DNA from: Zingiber officinale
Taxonomy: Eukaryota; Streptophyta; Magnoliopsida; Zingiberales; Zingiberaceae
Direction of reading: 5' to 3'
Length of the DNA stretch: 64,000 bases
Assembly (NCBI RefSeq): GCF_018446385.1
Contig: NC_056004.1
Coordinates: 24,744,492-24,808,491, forward strand
The position numbers and the translations under genes are program-made. Below the pieces are notes generated by a model, which was not told the DNA's origin, made no database searches, and saw only the letters and a program-made list of their open reading frames with translations. Below, piece after piece: positions 46,759 through 59,774 of this stretch (within the stretch, counting starts at the first letter, position 1; every line of letters begins with the position of its first letter).

Positions 46759-47905
46759 TGTTAGACAATCTTCATTGCCCGTCGGAGAATACAAGGAGAG
46801 TTGTTGCTGACCTGAGCCGATAATCTCATACGGTCAAATAGGAATGAAGAGTGGTTTGAAAAGCTAGGCTGCCTCGAAAACTTGGCTGAGCTGAGCTATC
46901 TGAGTTCGAACTGAGCTTCGGCCGAGCAAAACTACCCAAGTCTGAGCTGAGCTGTCCGAGGCTGAGCCGAGCTGTCTGAGGCTGAGTTGCTCGAGGCCAA
47001 GCTAAGTTGTCCGAGTGCTCTTGAGTGAATCCGAGTCGGCTGAGTACTCTCCCAAGTGGAGCCGAGTCGCTGAGTTGTCGAGTACGAGTCGGCCGAATGC
47101 TTCTGCCGAGTCCAAATTCGGTTGAGTCAGCTGAGCGAAGTACTCCTGTGTCCTAGTACTCCCGAATCTGCCGAGCTGAATACTCCCAAGTCTGCTGAGC
47201 CGAGTACTTCTATCAAGTCGGAGAGTAAGATGCTCAGGCCTAATTTTGACGCACTTTCCTTGAAACAGATTCGTCTCATCTCCGGCTATGCTTCGAGGTT
47301 GTTGTGGGTCGTCTGTTTCCCTAGATACAATGATAAACCACGAATATCACCAAGCACTGATGGCCGCGGCGAACTGAATTCGTACTTGAATGCTACCAAC
47401 ATGATCCATCGAATAGAGTGCTCAATAGAGAGAAAGGACGAGGGGAATGCGATGGACATATTTCTTTGCTTCTGGCTCTTCTTTTCTTGCTCTTGGTTAC
47501 AACCTCCTTATATAGGAGCTTAGACCTTTGCAACATTCAAATGACTGAATAAAAGCCATTTATTGCCATTAATTTGCCCAATTGGAAATGTATGCAAGCA
47601 AAAGAATTATTCACATGACAAAATGTTGGATGATCCATATGAAAAATTTTGCTTTGACTTGTCTACATTCGACGCGCGCAGGTCGTGCTTTCACACAAGT
47701 CAACTTTATTTAGTGCAAACCAAGCTCTGGATTTGCACCCCTTTAGCACCCATGCGTGAGAGAGTCTCTTCCCATGCATATGTTCACAACATCAATACAT
47801 GTGATACAATATAAATGAACAATAAAATCATAAAACTTCGGGACTAAAAATCCATGTACAATGAAGTGTCCTTCGTCCACCTTTTATTGTTACCATTTAA
47901 ATTTT
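46759..47905 (-). repeat. 3' LTR (element sense) of this copia element
   Basis: About 1.15 kb. Its first part (46860-47215) is a degenerate short repeat built on GAGCTGAGCCGAGTCGGCTGAG-like words. The outer edge TGTTAGAC follows CAATG (46754-46758), a possible target site whose partner I could not find. Confidence 0.6.
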
Positions 47906-48924
47906 CAACAATCTTCCACATGAATAAAAACAGGGTATGTACATTCAACAGTTGAGTCCAATATAGGATAGGTAGACTTTACCTTTTGAATTTACTCTTG
48001 TGAAGATCTGTTTGCTTGAACTGTTCTACTGTTTGTATAAGTATTGACATATCTCACCCATGACTCGCTCTGATACAACTCAGTTCTTATAAGTGTATTC
48101 GTTCTTGACCATGAACATACCTGGTTTTAATAATTATGTCTTCAATTTTTTTTGCATCTCTTGGGAGTATTTTACATTACTCCATCATTAAAAGTCATAT
48201 ACTTAAGCTCTATTTTTCATTGGATAGTTCCCCCACTTAGTCAATACAGTTATGTTGTCCTATTGAATCTAGTTCTTGGGATCTCTGTCTGCATATGTTG
48301 GGTTTCTTTTGGACCAACGTTTTTTATTGGCATCAAATCTATCCTTCATGATGAGCTTACAAGTAACTCTCGATTTAACCCTTGAGTTAGTGAATCTGTT
48401 AGGTTATCCTTTGATTTCATATAGTCAACCGTGATAACTCCCATTGAGAATAGTTGTTTAATGATATTGTATCTACGATGCATATGTTTAGATTTATCAT
48501 GATACAAATGACTTTATGCTCGACCAATTGTTGATTAACTATTACAATGTATGCAAATTGTCGGCACATATTTCGACAATATAAGAACATCTTAATTATC
48601 GTAGCCATTCAGGCTTTTCACTACATTTGTCAAGGGCTACCAACTCGAATTTCATTGCGGATCTGGTTATTACTGTTTGCTTAGAAGATTTTCACGAAAT
48701 GACTACACTTTCCAAAGTGAATACAAATCCACTTGTAGACTTCAAGTCTTTCATGTCAAATATCTAATTCACATCGTTGTATCCTTCAATCACAGTAGGA
48801 TATCTCGTATAGTGCAGTCTATATTCACGAGTATACCTCAAATATCAAAGTACTTTTGTTATCCCTTTTTAGAAGTTAACATTGGGATTTCTCGTGTATC
48901 TACTCAATTTACTTACCGCGTAAG

Positions 48925-49197
48925 CTAAGTCTCTCGTGTCATCAGGTATATCAAACTTCTAATCCCTCCAGAGTACTCTATTTGAGAGATACTTTCTTCT
49001 CGATTTTTTGATAGATGTTGACTCGTGTCTATCGATGTTCGTGCCGATGCAGTATTACTTTTAGTGAATTTCTTAAGAATCTTGTCTACGTAATAGGACT
49101 GAATAAAAACAAGTTCTTCTATTGTTTTAAGAATTTCGATCCCTAGAATCATATCAGCTAGGTTTATATTTTTCATGTCAAAACTTGAGTTCACCAT
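48925..49197 (-). pseudogene. pol: Copia RT C-terminal fragment
   Basis: The frame reads FDMKNINLADMILGIEILKT, QSYYVDKILKKF and SQIEYSGGIRSLIYLMT, matching the region after the RT catalytic site in copia elements. Stops bound it on both sides; upstream RT is fragmentary between 49200 and 50300. Confidence 0.8.
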
Positions 49198-50315
49198 GTC
49201 TTTAATAGATTTGATTATCTTATCATTACTATAAGTATACCATCAACATATAGGCACAAGATGACATAATCATTCTATATGACTTTCATGTAGACACATT
49301 TTTCACATTCATTGATTCTGAATCCACTTTCCTTCGTGACATTATTAAATTTTTTATGTCGTTGTTTGGTGATTATTTCAAGTTGTATAATGACTTCACC
49401 GATCTATAAATCTTGTTTTTGAATCTTCACACAGAAAATCCTTTAGGTCGTTTTACGTAGATTTCCTCTTCTAAATCTCCATTTACAAAGGTTGTTACAA
49501 CCATTTAATGTAATTCCAGATTCCATAGAACGACGATAACCAATAATACTTTGAAGTTATTTTCTACATCGGAGAATATGTATCAAAGTAATTAAGGTTT
49601 TCTCGTCGTCGGTAACCTTTAATTTCCAATCTAGCATTGTACTTATCAATTGTGCCGTCTAATTTCATTTTCTTCTTGAAAATTCATTTGCAACCTAGTT
49701 GTTTACTTCCTTGAGAAAGATTCACAAGTTCTTAAGTGTGATTTTACAAGATAGAGTTTATCTCAAATGCGATTGTCTCTTTCGAGTGAGGTATATCAAA
49801 ATGGCTTATTCTTTTGAGTAACTTTAGGACTCACTTGCAACCTAGTAGTTTACTTCTCTAAGAAACATATGCTCAAAGAACGAGACATTTTTCGATTATG
49901 TCATGGAGTTCTTGTGTATATCTAGTATTTGTGACTCATACACAAACAACTGATACACAGTGCTATTATGTGCATATCCAATAAATATGCAATTAATAGT
50001 TTTTGGTTATATCTTAATCCTTTTCGGATCGGGCACCAAAATCTTTAGCAAGACATCCCCACATTTGCAAATATTTGTAGGACAGTCGTCTTCCATTTCA
50101 CAATTCATAAGAGCTCTTATCTATTTTTTTTTGGATACCTTATTTAAAATGTAATTAGATGTTAACACAACTTTCACTATAAGAACTCCGACAGTCCAGC
50201 TCAATCAAAGAGCATTCATCATCTTTTTTAGGTACGATTCTTTCGCTCAGCACCCTCATTTTGCTGAGGAGTATAAAGAGTTATTTCGTGTCTGATCCCA
50301 TGTTCAGCACACAAC

Positions 50316-50663
50316 TCAGCGAACGGTGAACCATCTTAATCTTTTTTTTTTAAAGTTGGTTTTAACCTCATTCTTATAGAGAATAAATTTTTCTATAGTT
50401 TCATTCTTACTTTTGAGAAGATACATATAGCAGTATTTTATATTACCATATATAAAAGTGACGAAGTATTTATTCTTACCACATGTCGGTGTAGCATTTA
50501 GGTCGCACACGTCGGTGTGAATTAACCCAAGTAGTTCGTTGTTTCTTTTAACATGTTGAAAGGATGACCTTATCATTTTCGCTTTAACACAAATCTCACA
50601 CTTGTCTTTTGGGTAAAGGTGGAATATAAGTATACTTTGTATGTTAATCAATCTACGCAGCAT
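50316..50663 (-). pseudogene. pol: Copia integrase fragment
   Basis: It reads KCEICVKAKMIRSSF, LGLIHTDVCDLNATPTCGKN and KYFVTFIYGNIKYCYMYLLK: GAG-pre-integrase end and integrase core. The second acidic position of FIDD is lost (FIYG). Protease remnants lie at about 50700-51100. Confidence 0.8.
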
Positions 50664-51229
50664 ATCGTAGTTAACATGTCCTAGTCTACCATGCTACAAA
50701 CACGAATACTCGAGTATATAAATAGAAGATTTTTCAATTTTATTAACCTTAGGCCTAATAGCCATTACACTAAGCTTGAATAACTTAACGGTTATATAAC
50801 TCTTTCCTAAAAACACTCCATTTTTAAATAGAACAACTTTGTCCTACTAAAAAATAATACGGAAGCCATGCTTGCTCAAAAGTGATCTGAACGCTAGATT
50901 TTTCCGAATTTTTGGAACATGCAACACATTGTTTAGAGTGAGCTCCTTGCCCAAGATTATCTTCAGCGCTACTTTTGTTTGACCCATGATGTCTGCAATT
51001 GCTGAGTTCCCCATGTATAACTTGCCCTCATCTTTGATGTCTTTAAAGTTGTGGAGTAACTCTTTATTGCAGCATACATGTCTGGTGGCACCGGTAATGA
51101 TTCACTATTGTCGCGGGTTTAAATTGATCAGATTCAGTTTAGAGACCACTGCGTAGAGGTCGTCTATTTCTGATCTCTCGTTCAGGTTGACCACCTGCTT
51201 TTTTTCAACTTTATGCACTTCGAAGATTT

Positions 51230-52000
51230 GTGATCAACTCTGTCACAGTTGAAGCACTTCCTAGAGAACTTCTTGCTTTTGCCTTCTCTATGTTCCATCT
51301 TTGAAGACTCGGGATTCTTCCGTTTCGAATTTTGATTGTGCTTGACTACGTTGACTTTAACAGTATAATTTTCTCTCTAAACTCTTTTCCTCAATGCGAA
51401 GTCTAACAACGAATTCTTCTGCACTCATCTTCTTCCGTTTATGCTTTAGGTAGTTCTTGAAGTCCTCCATGATTGCTGCCACCTGAAAGGTTCCACTTAG
51501 CACTAGGCCTTATGGGTGAATCTCTTGTATAATCACCTGAATCTCTTGGACTTGGCTGATAACCATCTTGGAGTCAACAATTTTTATAGTCCACGAATCG
51601 ACTTATAATGAATTTCCCGTATCTTCCGTTTTGTACTTCATGTCCAGAGACTCCCACAACTCCTTCGTCGTTCTCTTCGTGCTATACACAATGTATAACG
51701 AGTCGACAAGGCCGTTGAGGATGTAGTTTCGACATAAGTACTCGAAATGAGTCTATGCCTCCAATACACTGATGGTCTGGACATTAGTAGCATCCTCATG
51801 CTTGGGATGTTCCTCTTTTAAGAACCGAGCCATATTCAGTGTAGTCAAGTAGAAGAACATCTTCTGCTTTCACATTTAAAGTTTAACCAGTGAACTTTTC
51901 TAGCATTTCCTCGTGGTTGATTGAAACAATTCCAATCGGGACGGAGGGATCTTTCATGTGATGAGTCTGTTGCACCTGAACACGACCATCTCAATGGAAA
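51230..52000 (-). pseudogene. gag: Copia gag remnant
   Basis: A complete zinc knuckle, CFNCDRVDHKSSKC, is readable on the minus strand at about 51230-51275. Upstream, broken frames still show LPKAW-like, KMFFYLTT and MARFLKEEHPKHED segments (51780-51870). It is the same gag type as at 8924-9892. Confidence 0.65.
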
Positions 52001-52209
52001 TAAATCTAATTTAAGACGGTTAGACAATCTTAGACAATGAAGATTGCTTGATGGAGATTACAAGGAGAGTTGCTTTGAAAAGACTTAACAGTCTTTCTAG
52101 CAATTTTTCTTTTCTTTAGAATAATTTTTTTTATTATTATTCTTTACCCCGTACTACTAAACCCAAGACAAAGTCTTGGAAATCTCGGTTATTCTTTTCA
52201 TATACCAGA

Positions 52210-53317
52210 ATGACAAACCTCCACCAAGAAGGCTATAACACAGTTCGTCTACCCCTCTTTAATGGAGAAGATTTTAGCTATTGGAAGAGGATGATGGAAT
52301 GCTTTCTGAAGTCCGATATCAACATGTGGTTCAACAATTAAAAGGGATACAAGTCACGTAGTAAAAATGGAGAATTATTAGAACCAGAAGAATGAGATCA
52401 TGATATGAAGAAGAAGGTTCAGATCGACTTCAAAGCCATAAACATCCTCTAGTGCGGCTTGACAAAGGAAGAACTAAACCGAGTCGGGCCCTTTGAAAAT
52501 GCAAAAGAATTATGGGATCGATTAGTCAAACTACATGAAGGAACCGACGAATTCAAGATAACAAAAAGGGTCTTCTTCTGAATCAATTATTTAATATTAA
52601 AATGATACAAGATGAAACAACAACTCAACTACACGCACAAATTAAAGACAATCAACGGATTCCACCTCGTCCACCATCATCTAGAAAACCGCGATGTAAT
52701 AAGGTATGCGTTAAACTCTTTCCCTCGAAATGCATTGTGGGTATCAATGGTAGATGCCTATAAAGTTTCGAAAGATCTTTCAATTATAAAATTAGATGAA
52801 CTTTTTTTGCGAATTAGAATTACAAGTCGGATATGGAAGAACCGAAGCAATCAAGTCATCTTGCACTTATGGCTATGAACAACGGATCCGAGTACGAGTC
52901 CGAGTACGAGTCGAGCCACGGATTTGTATCCGTTTCAGAAGGACCAAAAGAGGTAAATTTATTTTCAGAATTTAAAATACGCAAAATTATTAAATGTTTA
53001 TTAAGAAATTAACTAAATCCGAGCCTCAGAATGATTTGCTACTTAAGGAAGTCAACCACCTCAAGGAGCAAGTCAACTTGAATCTCTCAACTGACCTTGT
53101 TCAAGAGATAACTTCAACTCAAGTTGTAAAACTTGAGGAAGAAAATTCTAACTTGAAAGGTCAAGTAGAAGGATTCAAGAAAACGTTGGAAAAGTTCAAC
53201 TTGGGTTCCAAGTATTTGAATATGATACTTGGATCTCAACGAGTTGTGCACAACAAATCTAGACTTGGATATGAAATTAACTCAAACAACAAATCCTATA
53301 TGTCTATGTTAAGTTAA
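52210..53317 (+). pseudogene. gag: Copia/Sirevirus-like gag remnant, opposite orientation
   Basis: It starts MTNLHQEGYNTVRLPLFNGE at 52211 and continues FSYWKRMMECFLKSDINMWF (DUF4219/UBN2-type), GPFENAKELWDRLVKLHEG (about 52490), then stops and frameshifts. 52994-53317 is an open C-terminal part with a coiled coil (KEVNHLKEQVNLNL, KLEEENSNLKGQVEGFKK) and KFNLGSKYLNMILGSQRVV. No pol follows. It differs from the minus-strand copia element beside it, so it is a separate insertion. Confidence 0.75.
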
Positions 53318-53790
53318 AATATTAGAAACCTAGTCCAAGCATGAATTCCGAAAGCTTCTCTAACAAAGCAAGTATGATCAAACCGATATTTTGTATTAAA
53401 AAATAATATTTATTACTTAAAACATGAAATCAATTTTTTAGGGGAGGTGACAAACTAGTTGCCACCTCAATAACATAACTTACTCGTCTAGGTATTTTGG
53501 ACCAATATATTAGGGAAAATTTTAACTTAGTTCTAGAAGATTGGGATGATGGTAGGTTAGGGAAGTTAAGTCGAAAGCATGTCTAGGAGAATCATGTGTT
53601 CAACCTAGTGCAATCAACTTAGTGAAACTAACAGAAGATACCCTTATCTAGTCTGAACTAGTTGGACCAAGACTTAGCATTAAGTCCTTTGGGCAAGACT
53701 ATTTTGAGAAGTATTTAGAAAGTGGTCCACTGTTGATAATCAAGACGGTCATATGTCTCGTCACTGATTGAAAACTTACTCTTAAAAAAC
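53318..53790 (+). other. Spacer after the gag remnant
   Basis: No intact gene. Phrases such as GTGCAATCAACTTAGTGAAACTAACAG suggest it is still part of the decayed element that carries the gag remnant, but I cannot show a domain. Confidence 0.4.
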
Positions 53791-53793
53791 TTA

Positions 53794-55165
53794 GGGGGCG
53801 TTTGGTTTAGGGTAATAGGAGTGGGGAATAGGAATGAGAATAATTGATTCCCATTGTTAATGTTTGGATTATAGGAATAGGAATACAAATAAGGGAATGA
53901 ATCCTTGAAATTGGGTAATAACTCATTCCCATGTACCCCCCTTCAATGAGCCATTACCCTATTTTCATCAATCAAAATATTTCCTTATTCCAAAAATACC
54001 CTTGACTTAAAACTAAAATTTTCTCCATTAATATCAAATATCAAAATATATTTATTTATTTTTTCTTTCATATCACTTATCTCTCCTTATTCTCTCTCAT
54101 TATATTTTCTTTCTCATCATTTTATCGATCACACACTTTATCTCCTATCACACTCTCTTTCCTCTTTTTTTCTCATTATACTTTCTCTCTCATCATACTT
54201 TCTCTCTCCTCAATCTCTTCCATCGCATTCTCTTCCTTCTTTTTTTCCTCATCACACTTTCTCTCTCATCATGCTTTCTCTCTCCTCAATCTCTCCCATC
54301 ACACTCTTTTTTCTCATCACACTTTCTCTCTCATCATACTTTCTCTCTCCTCAATCTCTCTTATCACACTTCCTCCTTTTTTCCTCAACACACTGTCTCT
54401 CTTATTATACTTTCTCTCTCATCATACTTTCTCACTCCTCAATCTCTCTTATCACACTTACTCCTTTTTCCTCAACACACTTTCTCTCTCATCATACTTT
54501 CTCTCTCCTTAATCTCTCTTATCACACTTCCTCCTTTTTTCCTCAACACACTGTCTCTCTTATTATACTTTCTCTCTCATCATACTTTCTCACTCCTCAA
54601 TCTCTCTTATCACACTTACTCCTTTTTCCTCAACACACTTTCTCTCTCATCATACTTTCTCTCTCCTCAATCTCTCCCATCATATTCACTATTCTTTTTT
54701 TCTCTCACCATACTTTCTCTCTCCTCAATCTCTCTCATGACACACTCTCTCCTCATTTTTTCTCACTATATTTTCTCTCTCTTCATCCTCTTGCATCATA
54801 CTTTCTCTCACATCATATTTTCTCTCAGCACGCTCTCTCCAATCACACTCTCTTTTTTCATTTTCTCTCATCACACTTTCTCTCTTTTTATTTTTTCTTA
54901 TCACACTTTCTCTCTCATAATACCTTCTCTCTCATCATTCTCTTTCATCATATTTTTCTCTCACATTCATCTTTCTCTCACATCTAATTTTTTCTCTTAT
55001 TTTCCTTTAAGGGTAAAAAAGGAAACTTTGATTTATTCCGATAGAAGATATAAACTAACCAAACATTGTTTTTAAGAGTGATATCCATGCTCATACCCAT
55101 TCCCATTCCACAATACAATGATTCCCATTCCGATTCCTATTCCTAGGAAAGAATCAAACGCCCCC
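53794..55165. mobile_element. Harbinger-type MITE filled with CT-rich repeats
   Basis: The inverted ends are GGGGGCGTTTGGTT and GGGGGCGTTTGATT, and the target duplication TTA lies on both sides (53791-53793, 55166-55168). The subterminal parts also mirror each other (AATAGGAATGAG near the left, ATTCCTATTCCTA near the right). The middle (54060-54990) is a TCTCTC/TCATCACACT repeat; the long frames there are low-complexity artefacts. Confidence 0.85.
54349..54664. repeat. Two 158-bp higher-order repeat units inside the MITE
   Basis: CCTCAATCTCTCTTATCACA-type start points recur at 54349, 54507 and 54665, exactly 158 bp apart. Each unit consists of two related sub-blocks that differ by CTTCCTCC versus CTTACTCC. 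Confidence 0.8.
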
Positions 55166-55168
55166 TTA

Positions 55169-55805
55169 CTTGATTAATCGAAAGTTGAGTCTAAAGCACA
55201 TATTAGCTAAAATTATTTCTTAAAATTAACTAACAACTAAAATTGAATTGAAATTAAATTAAAATTAAACTAATTTAAAATAAAAATAAAATTAAATAAA
55301 ACTAATTAAAAATAAAAAATAAAACTAGAATTAAAATTAAATTAACTTAAAACAAATTAAAATGAAAACTAAAATTAAATTAAATTAAAATTGAAACTAA
55401 AATTAAATTAAAATTAACTAACTAAAATTAAAATTTAATATAACTTAATTAACAACTGAGAACTTAAATAAACTAAAATCAATTTTAACTTACTCAATTT
55501 TTAAAATTTTAACTCCTAATCAATTATCAACTTAAATTGAAAAGATAATATCAAACTTAATGCAGTAAATTATCTAACACAATTAAAATAAATATTAACA
55601 GTCGACCAAACCCTCGATTCGGTCGACCAAACTCTCAACATTTTACTTGTGTAATGGCTGCCTCGGTTGACCAAAAATCTGGTTCAGTCGACTGATAACA
55701 TAAATCGACCTATCATTAATATATCGGTCGACCGATTCCTTTAATAGATCGACTGAATACCGAACAATTCTTTCTGATTGGGTGATAACTCCAAAAATTT
55801 TAAGG
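55169..55805. other. AT-rich simple sequence and GTCGACC palindrome cluster
   Basis: 55200-55470 is a degenerate (AAATTAAAATTA)n tract. 55600-55760 has several GGTCGACC / AGTCGAC words, including TCGGTCGACCGA, resembling the palindrome clusters of the Sirevirus-like LTRs. No gene is seen. Confidence 0.5.
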
Positions 55806-57985
55806 GATCAGTTGATCAAGCTTTATATAAGCGAGACCTGGGCAGAAAGCTTGATTCATCCAACACTTTTCTCCTCTTTCACCTTTTTCTCTTTACCTCG
55901 CTGCCTATAAGCTTTCTCAAAGTCTTTTTACAACCCAATCATGCCTCAATACGATTTCAATATCTTTATTCTTCATTTAAGCTATGTTTATTTATACTTT
56001 GTATTCTTAATTGTAGCGAAAAAATATGTAACATTGCACAAAATGAGGCTAGCTCCTCGAATCCCAGCCAGAATTCTAAGTTTTCCATAGATGACCTATA
56101 CTAATCCTTTAGCAACAAAACCTTCTTAGTTATAGGAACTTGATGCCTTGATCTTCTCTTCTATTAGACCTACTGTCCTAATATTATAGATATAATAGTC
56201 TAGTCTTCTATAGACATGCATACAATCCCACATTATATACTGAATTCTATCATAATCTGTGTGAGATTAATGCTCATCGTTATAAGACTAGAGTTGCATC
56301 AAGGGATATGATATTTGATTTTAACATATTCCTTCGTTTCTTACGCATGCACCCTTCGCTTAACCAGAGTTTTCCCTATCTGTCATACCCTAATATTTTA
56401 CTTGATCCATTCTCTCATTTAACCCTCGATATCATGTATGCTGACTTTTTCCAAGGCCCTCGACCAACGAAGATGTCATCAGTACCTCTTAGTCCAAAAG
56501 ACAACACATTTTACAAGATGGTTGTCTCATGCATTCATCCTCTTTCATTTAGAAATTAGGCAGTCCTGCGTCCAGTCCATCTCTTCCTGATGTATGCACT
56601 TAAGAATAAACTGGATTTGGATTTTGGTTATTGGATTTTTAAGTCCATCTACTATTCGGGATATTGTACCTCATATAAGGTCCATATGGTTCACTGTCAC
56701 ATCCTTACCGCTTTTATAGCAAGCATCATTAGGGGTAGGAGTCAGACTTGGAGAGTTGATAGAGTTATCTAACTTTGACTTAATGGATATCCGTCAAATG
56801 TCCTTGGCTGTGATCAAGGCTAGTTCTCAAGGTTTGGTATATAAGCGCACTCATCGTGTTACGTTCGACCTGCTGGAGAGGAGGTCAATATTGAGGATGT
56901 ACCTATAGCTGTTGAGGAGCCCTATGTTCCACCGATGACTCAGGAGTTCTCTCTGACTCCATACTTTGATGCAGCTTAGGAGACATCATCCACAGTTCCT
57001 CCATATACTAGTGATCCTTTTAGTCAATTTTGAGATGATATTTTTGGTTATTTCGACCTTCTTTAGACTATGATTCAGGATCAGTACATTTCTTTCCAAG
57101 GGCAGCTTGCAGATTTCTGCCAGGACATGACTAAACGAGTAGATACTTTAGAGGCACAATAGAATAGGATGTTTGACTATTTTTGAGTTGCGCGCGATCC
57201 TCCGTCTCCTCCACCTGATGCATGATTTAGCATACTTCTAGACTATTATTTCTAATGTTATGTTTGACCTTTTGTTGACATTTTGATTATGTCATTATGT
57301 ATTCAGTAGTAATGTTTTATCATTTTCTATATGCTCATTCTCTTTGTAGAATAGGGATTTATTGTATCATTTTTAATTGTTAATTTTCAAAAGCTTCTTT
57401 TCTTTTATACCCATGTTTTACAAAAATTAGGTTTTCAAATATATCAGGATGGAATTAGCTTAGGTAATACTGTAGAAAGCATGATCTGATAGCTTTAGGA
57501 AACCAGCATCTCATAAACACAATAGGATCTCTTGTTTGTGTATTGTAAAACGTAGAATGGGGTGAGATGTTTAGGCCATAGTCTAGATTTCAGATGTTTT
57601 TATCAGTGTATCGATAAAAATCCGGGCTTTAAACTTACATTGATCAAGTTGGGTGATCTTCCTTAGTTAAAACTAACTAGAATCTAAAACACTCAACTTG
57701 ACTGACTTTAGTGACAAAGACTGATATCTTATGGTAAACAACCAAAAGCTAAAGTTAGACATTTCAAAATAAGAACTTTTTCTAGATGTTTCCACTATGC
57801 ATGCTTGGACTTTAGGATATTTTTTCAAGGGGGAGCACTAACATCAATTTTGGAAGAAACTTATTTTCAAATAAAAAAAAAACTATTTTTGAAACTATTT
57901 TTCTTTAGAAATTTCAAAATCTATTTAGAATTTTAAAACTTAGAAATTTAAAAATCTATTTCAAATCTATTTTGAAAACTTGAAA
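55806..57985 (+). repeat. Left arm of a large inverted repeat, with retroelement-like coding remnants
   Basis: Matches the minus strand of 58447-58775 plus 62227-64000. It starts with a TATA-like TTTATATAAG (55821) and a pyrimidine leader, then broken frames: NEASSSNPSQNSKFSIDDLY (near 56060), SFPYLSYPNILLDPFSHLTL and ADFFQGPRPTKMSSVPLSPK (56360-56500), MYALKNKLDLDFGYWIFKSI (56590). These resemble the plant-specific ORF of some retroelements (putative plant transposon protein type); that assignment is weak. Near 57832 and 57990 there are GGGGGAG tracts like polypurine tracts. Several stops make it non-functional. Confidence 0.7.
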
Positions 57986-58446
57986 AATATGGGGGAGTTT
58001 ATCTCAAGGAGGAGAAAAATTAAGGAGGGACAATAGTTTTGGAAAATAATTTTTGCTAATAAGTTTTGAATTAAGAATTGAAATTTAAAATTCTAAGGGA
58101 AAATAATTTTTGCTAAAAAATTTACTTCCCCTGAATATAACTTCTCTCCCTTTGACATACATCAAACATTAGAGTTACAACACAAGCATCAATTTTGACA
58201 AAGTTTTGAAAACTTTTTGAATTACTACTAAGTTTTGAAGTGCCGAAGTTATAAGTATTTGAAAAACAATATTTGAAATTTTATAATTTTGGCTGTTCAA
58301 GAAATTTAAAATTTTCTATGTAAAATTTTGAAATAATAGTTCAAAATTTTGAAAATGTTTTGAATTAAATCTTCAATATTCTGAAGGAAAAATAGTTTTG
58401 GAAAATATTTTTTGCTAAAAAATTGAACTTAAATTTTTAAGAAAAC
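57986..58446. other. Spacer at the centre of the inverted repeat
   Basis: About 460 bp of AT-rich sequence with repeated TTTTGGAAAATAATTTTTGCTAA words (58037, 58099, 58393). CTCTCCCTTTGACATACATC near 58145 is, on the minus strand, a polypurine-tract-like motif of the kind found near Sirevirus LTRs. No gene. Confidence 0.5.
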
Positions 58447-58775
58447 ATTTTCAAGTTTTTCGAAATAGATTTGAAATAGATTTTGATATTTCTAAATAGA
58501 TTTTGGAATGTTTAAAGAAAAATAGTTTTTAAAATAGTTTTTTTTTTAATTTGAAAATATGGAAATAAGTTTCTTCCAAAATTGATGTTGGTGCTCCCGT
58601 TAAAAAAAATCCTAAAGTCCAAGCATGCATAAGGAAAACATCTAGAAAAAGTTTTTATTTTGAAATGTTTAACTTTAGCTTTTGGTTGTTTACCATAAGA
58701 TATCATTTTTTGTCACTAAAGTTAGTCAAGTTGAGTGTTTGGATTCTAGTTAGTTTTGATTAAGAAAGATCACCC

Positions 58776-59774
58776 AGTAGGACCGTTGCGGTCGGCTAGA
58801 AGGGGGGGTTGAATAGCCTGAAAATAAAAACGCAACCCTTCTCAAACTCTTAAACTAACACTTGCATAAATAAAGTAAACAATAAAACATAAAGGAAGTA
58901 AAAGGCAAACATTACAACTGGGGAGGTTGTTAATCCAAGGAAGATGAAGCACTAGTATCTCCTTCAGGCGGAGAAGCCTTTTACCGCGTTTAAGCACTGA
59001 AACAGAAGCTCAACTCTAAACTAAAGCACACAAGCGTTGGAATTATAATTCTTGAGTTCGTTAAAAAGCTTCTGGACCAAAGCTATATTTATAGCTTTGG
59101 TCGGGGTGCCCCGAAGGGTTCCGGACATCCTGGGGGGATAAAACTTTATCTCCAACGTTTAGATCGAGTCAAATCTCGAACCGGTCAAATATCGACTTTC
59201 GGGCGCCCCGGTACGTTCCGGGACCTCGGACTGTTCCGGGCGCCTCGGGCGGGAAAGTCAACCTTGTTGACTTTTTTCAGCCTGGGTCTTTTGCTCCGGC
59301 TCTGCTCGCCTCAGACCGAGTCTTCCGCTCACTTGGGTGATCTCTGCCATCCGGAATAGGGCTCGCCCGAACCCAACTTCCGGTCTTCTCGAGCAGGCTT
59401 CCACTCCGGCTTCTCGTCCCTCGGAATCGCCGCGTGGTTCCTTCTCGTCCGTCAGCGTACTCATCCGCAGTCTTCGTCCCTCAGTCGCATCCCGTGCTGA
59501 CCTTCTCGCTAGCTGCGTCTCTTGCTCCTCGAGCAGTCTTCCGCTCCGGCTTCTCGTCCCTCAGAACCACCGCACGCTTCCTTCTCGTTCGCCGGTGTAC
59601 TCTTCCGCAGCGCCTCGTCCCTCGGACGCACCATGTGCCGTCCTTTTCGCTAGCTGCGTCTTCCGCTCGATTACCTGTGCTCCTAAGCTCCTGCACACTT
59701 AGACACAAGATTAGAAACACACAGGACCTAACTTAATTTGTTGATCACACCAAAACAACCTTGGGGTTCCAACA
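58776..59774 (-). repeat. 3' LTR (element sense) of the mini-element
   Basis: 999 bp direct repeat of 61226-62221. It contains GGGCGCCCCGG-type palindromes (59200-59250) and a CT-rich array with CTTCTCGTCCCTCGGA units (59400-59640). Confidence 0.9.

Larger units (their letters stand above)
46759..52060 (-). mobile_element. Decayed Ty1/copia element in the intron after exon 2
   Basis: The left LTR is 46759-47905 (TGTTAGACAATC ... TTTTCAACA), followed by a purine tract on the minus strand (CATGTGGAAGAT). Pol and gag remnants follow in minus-strand order. At about 52019 the LTR start recurs in fragment (GTTAGACAATCT ... TTACAAGGAGAGTTG), so the right LTR is truncated. No primer-binding site or target duplication is clear. 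Confidence 0.7.

Noticed and set aside
54271-54987. 238-codon open frame
   Set aside because: It is a translation of the TCTC/TCATCACA simple repeat inside a MITE; low complexity, no domain.
59258-59736. Several Ser/Arg-rich frames on both strands, echoed at 61739-62150
   Set aside because: They lie in the paired LTRs of the mini-element and come from CTTCTCGTCCCTCGGA repeats.
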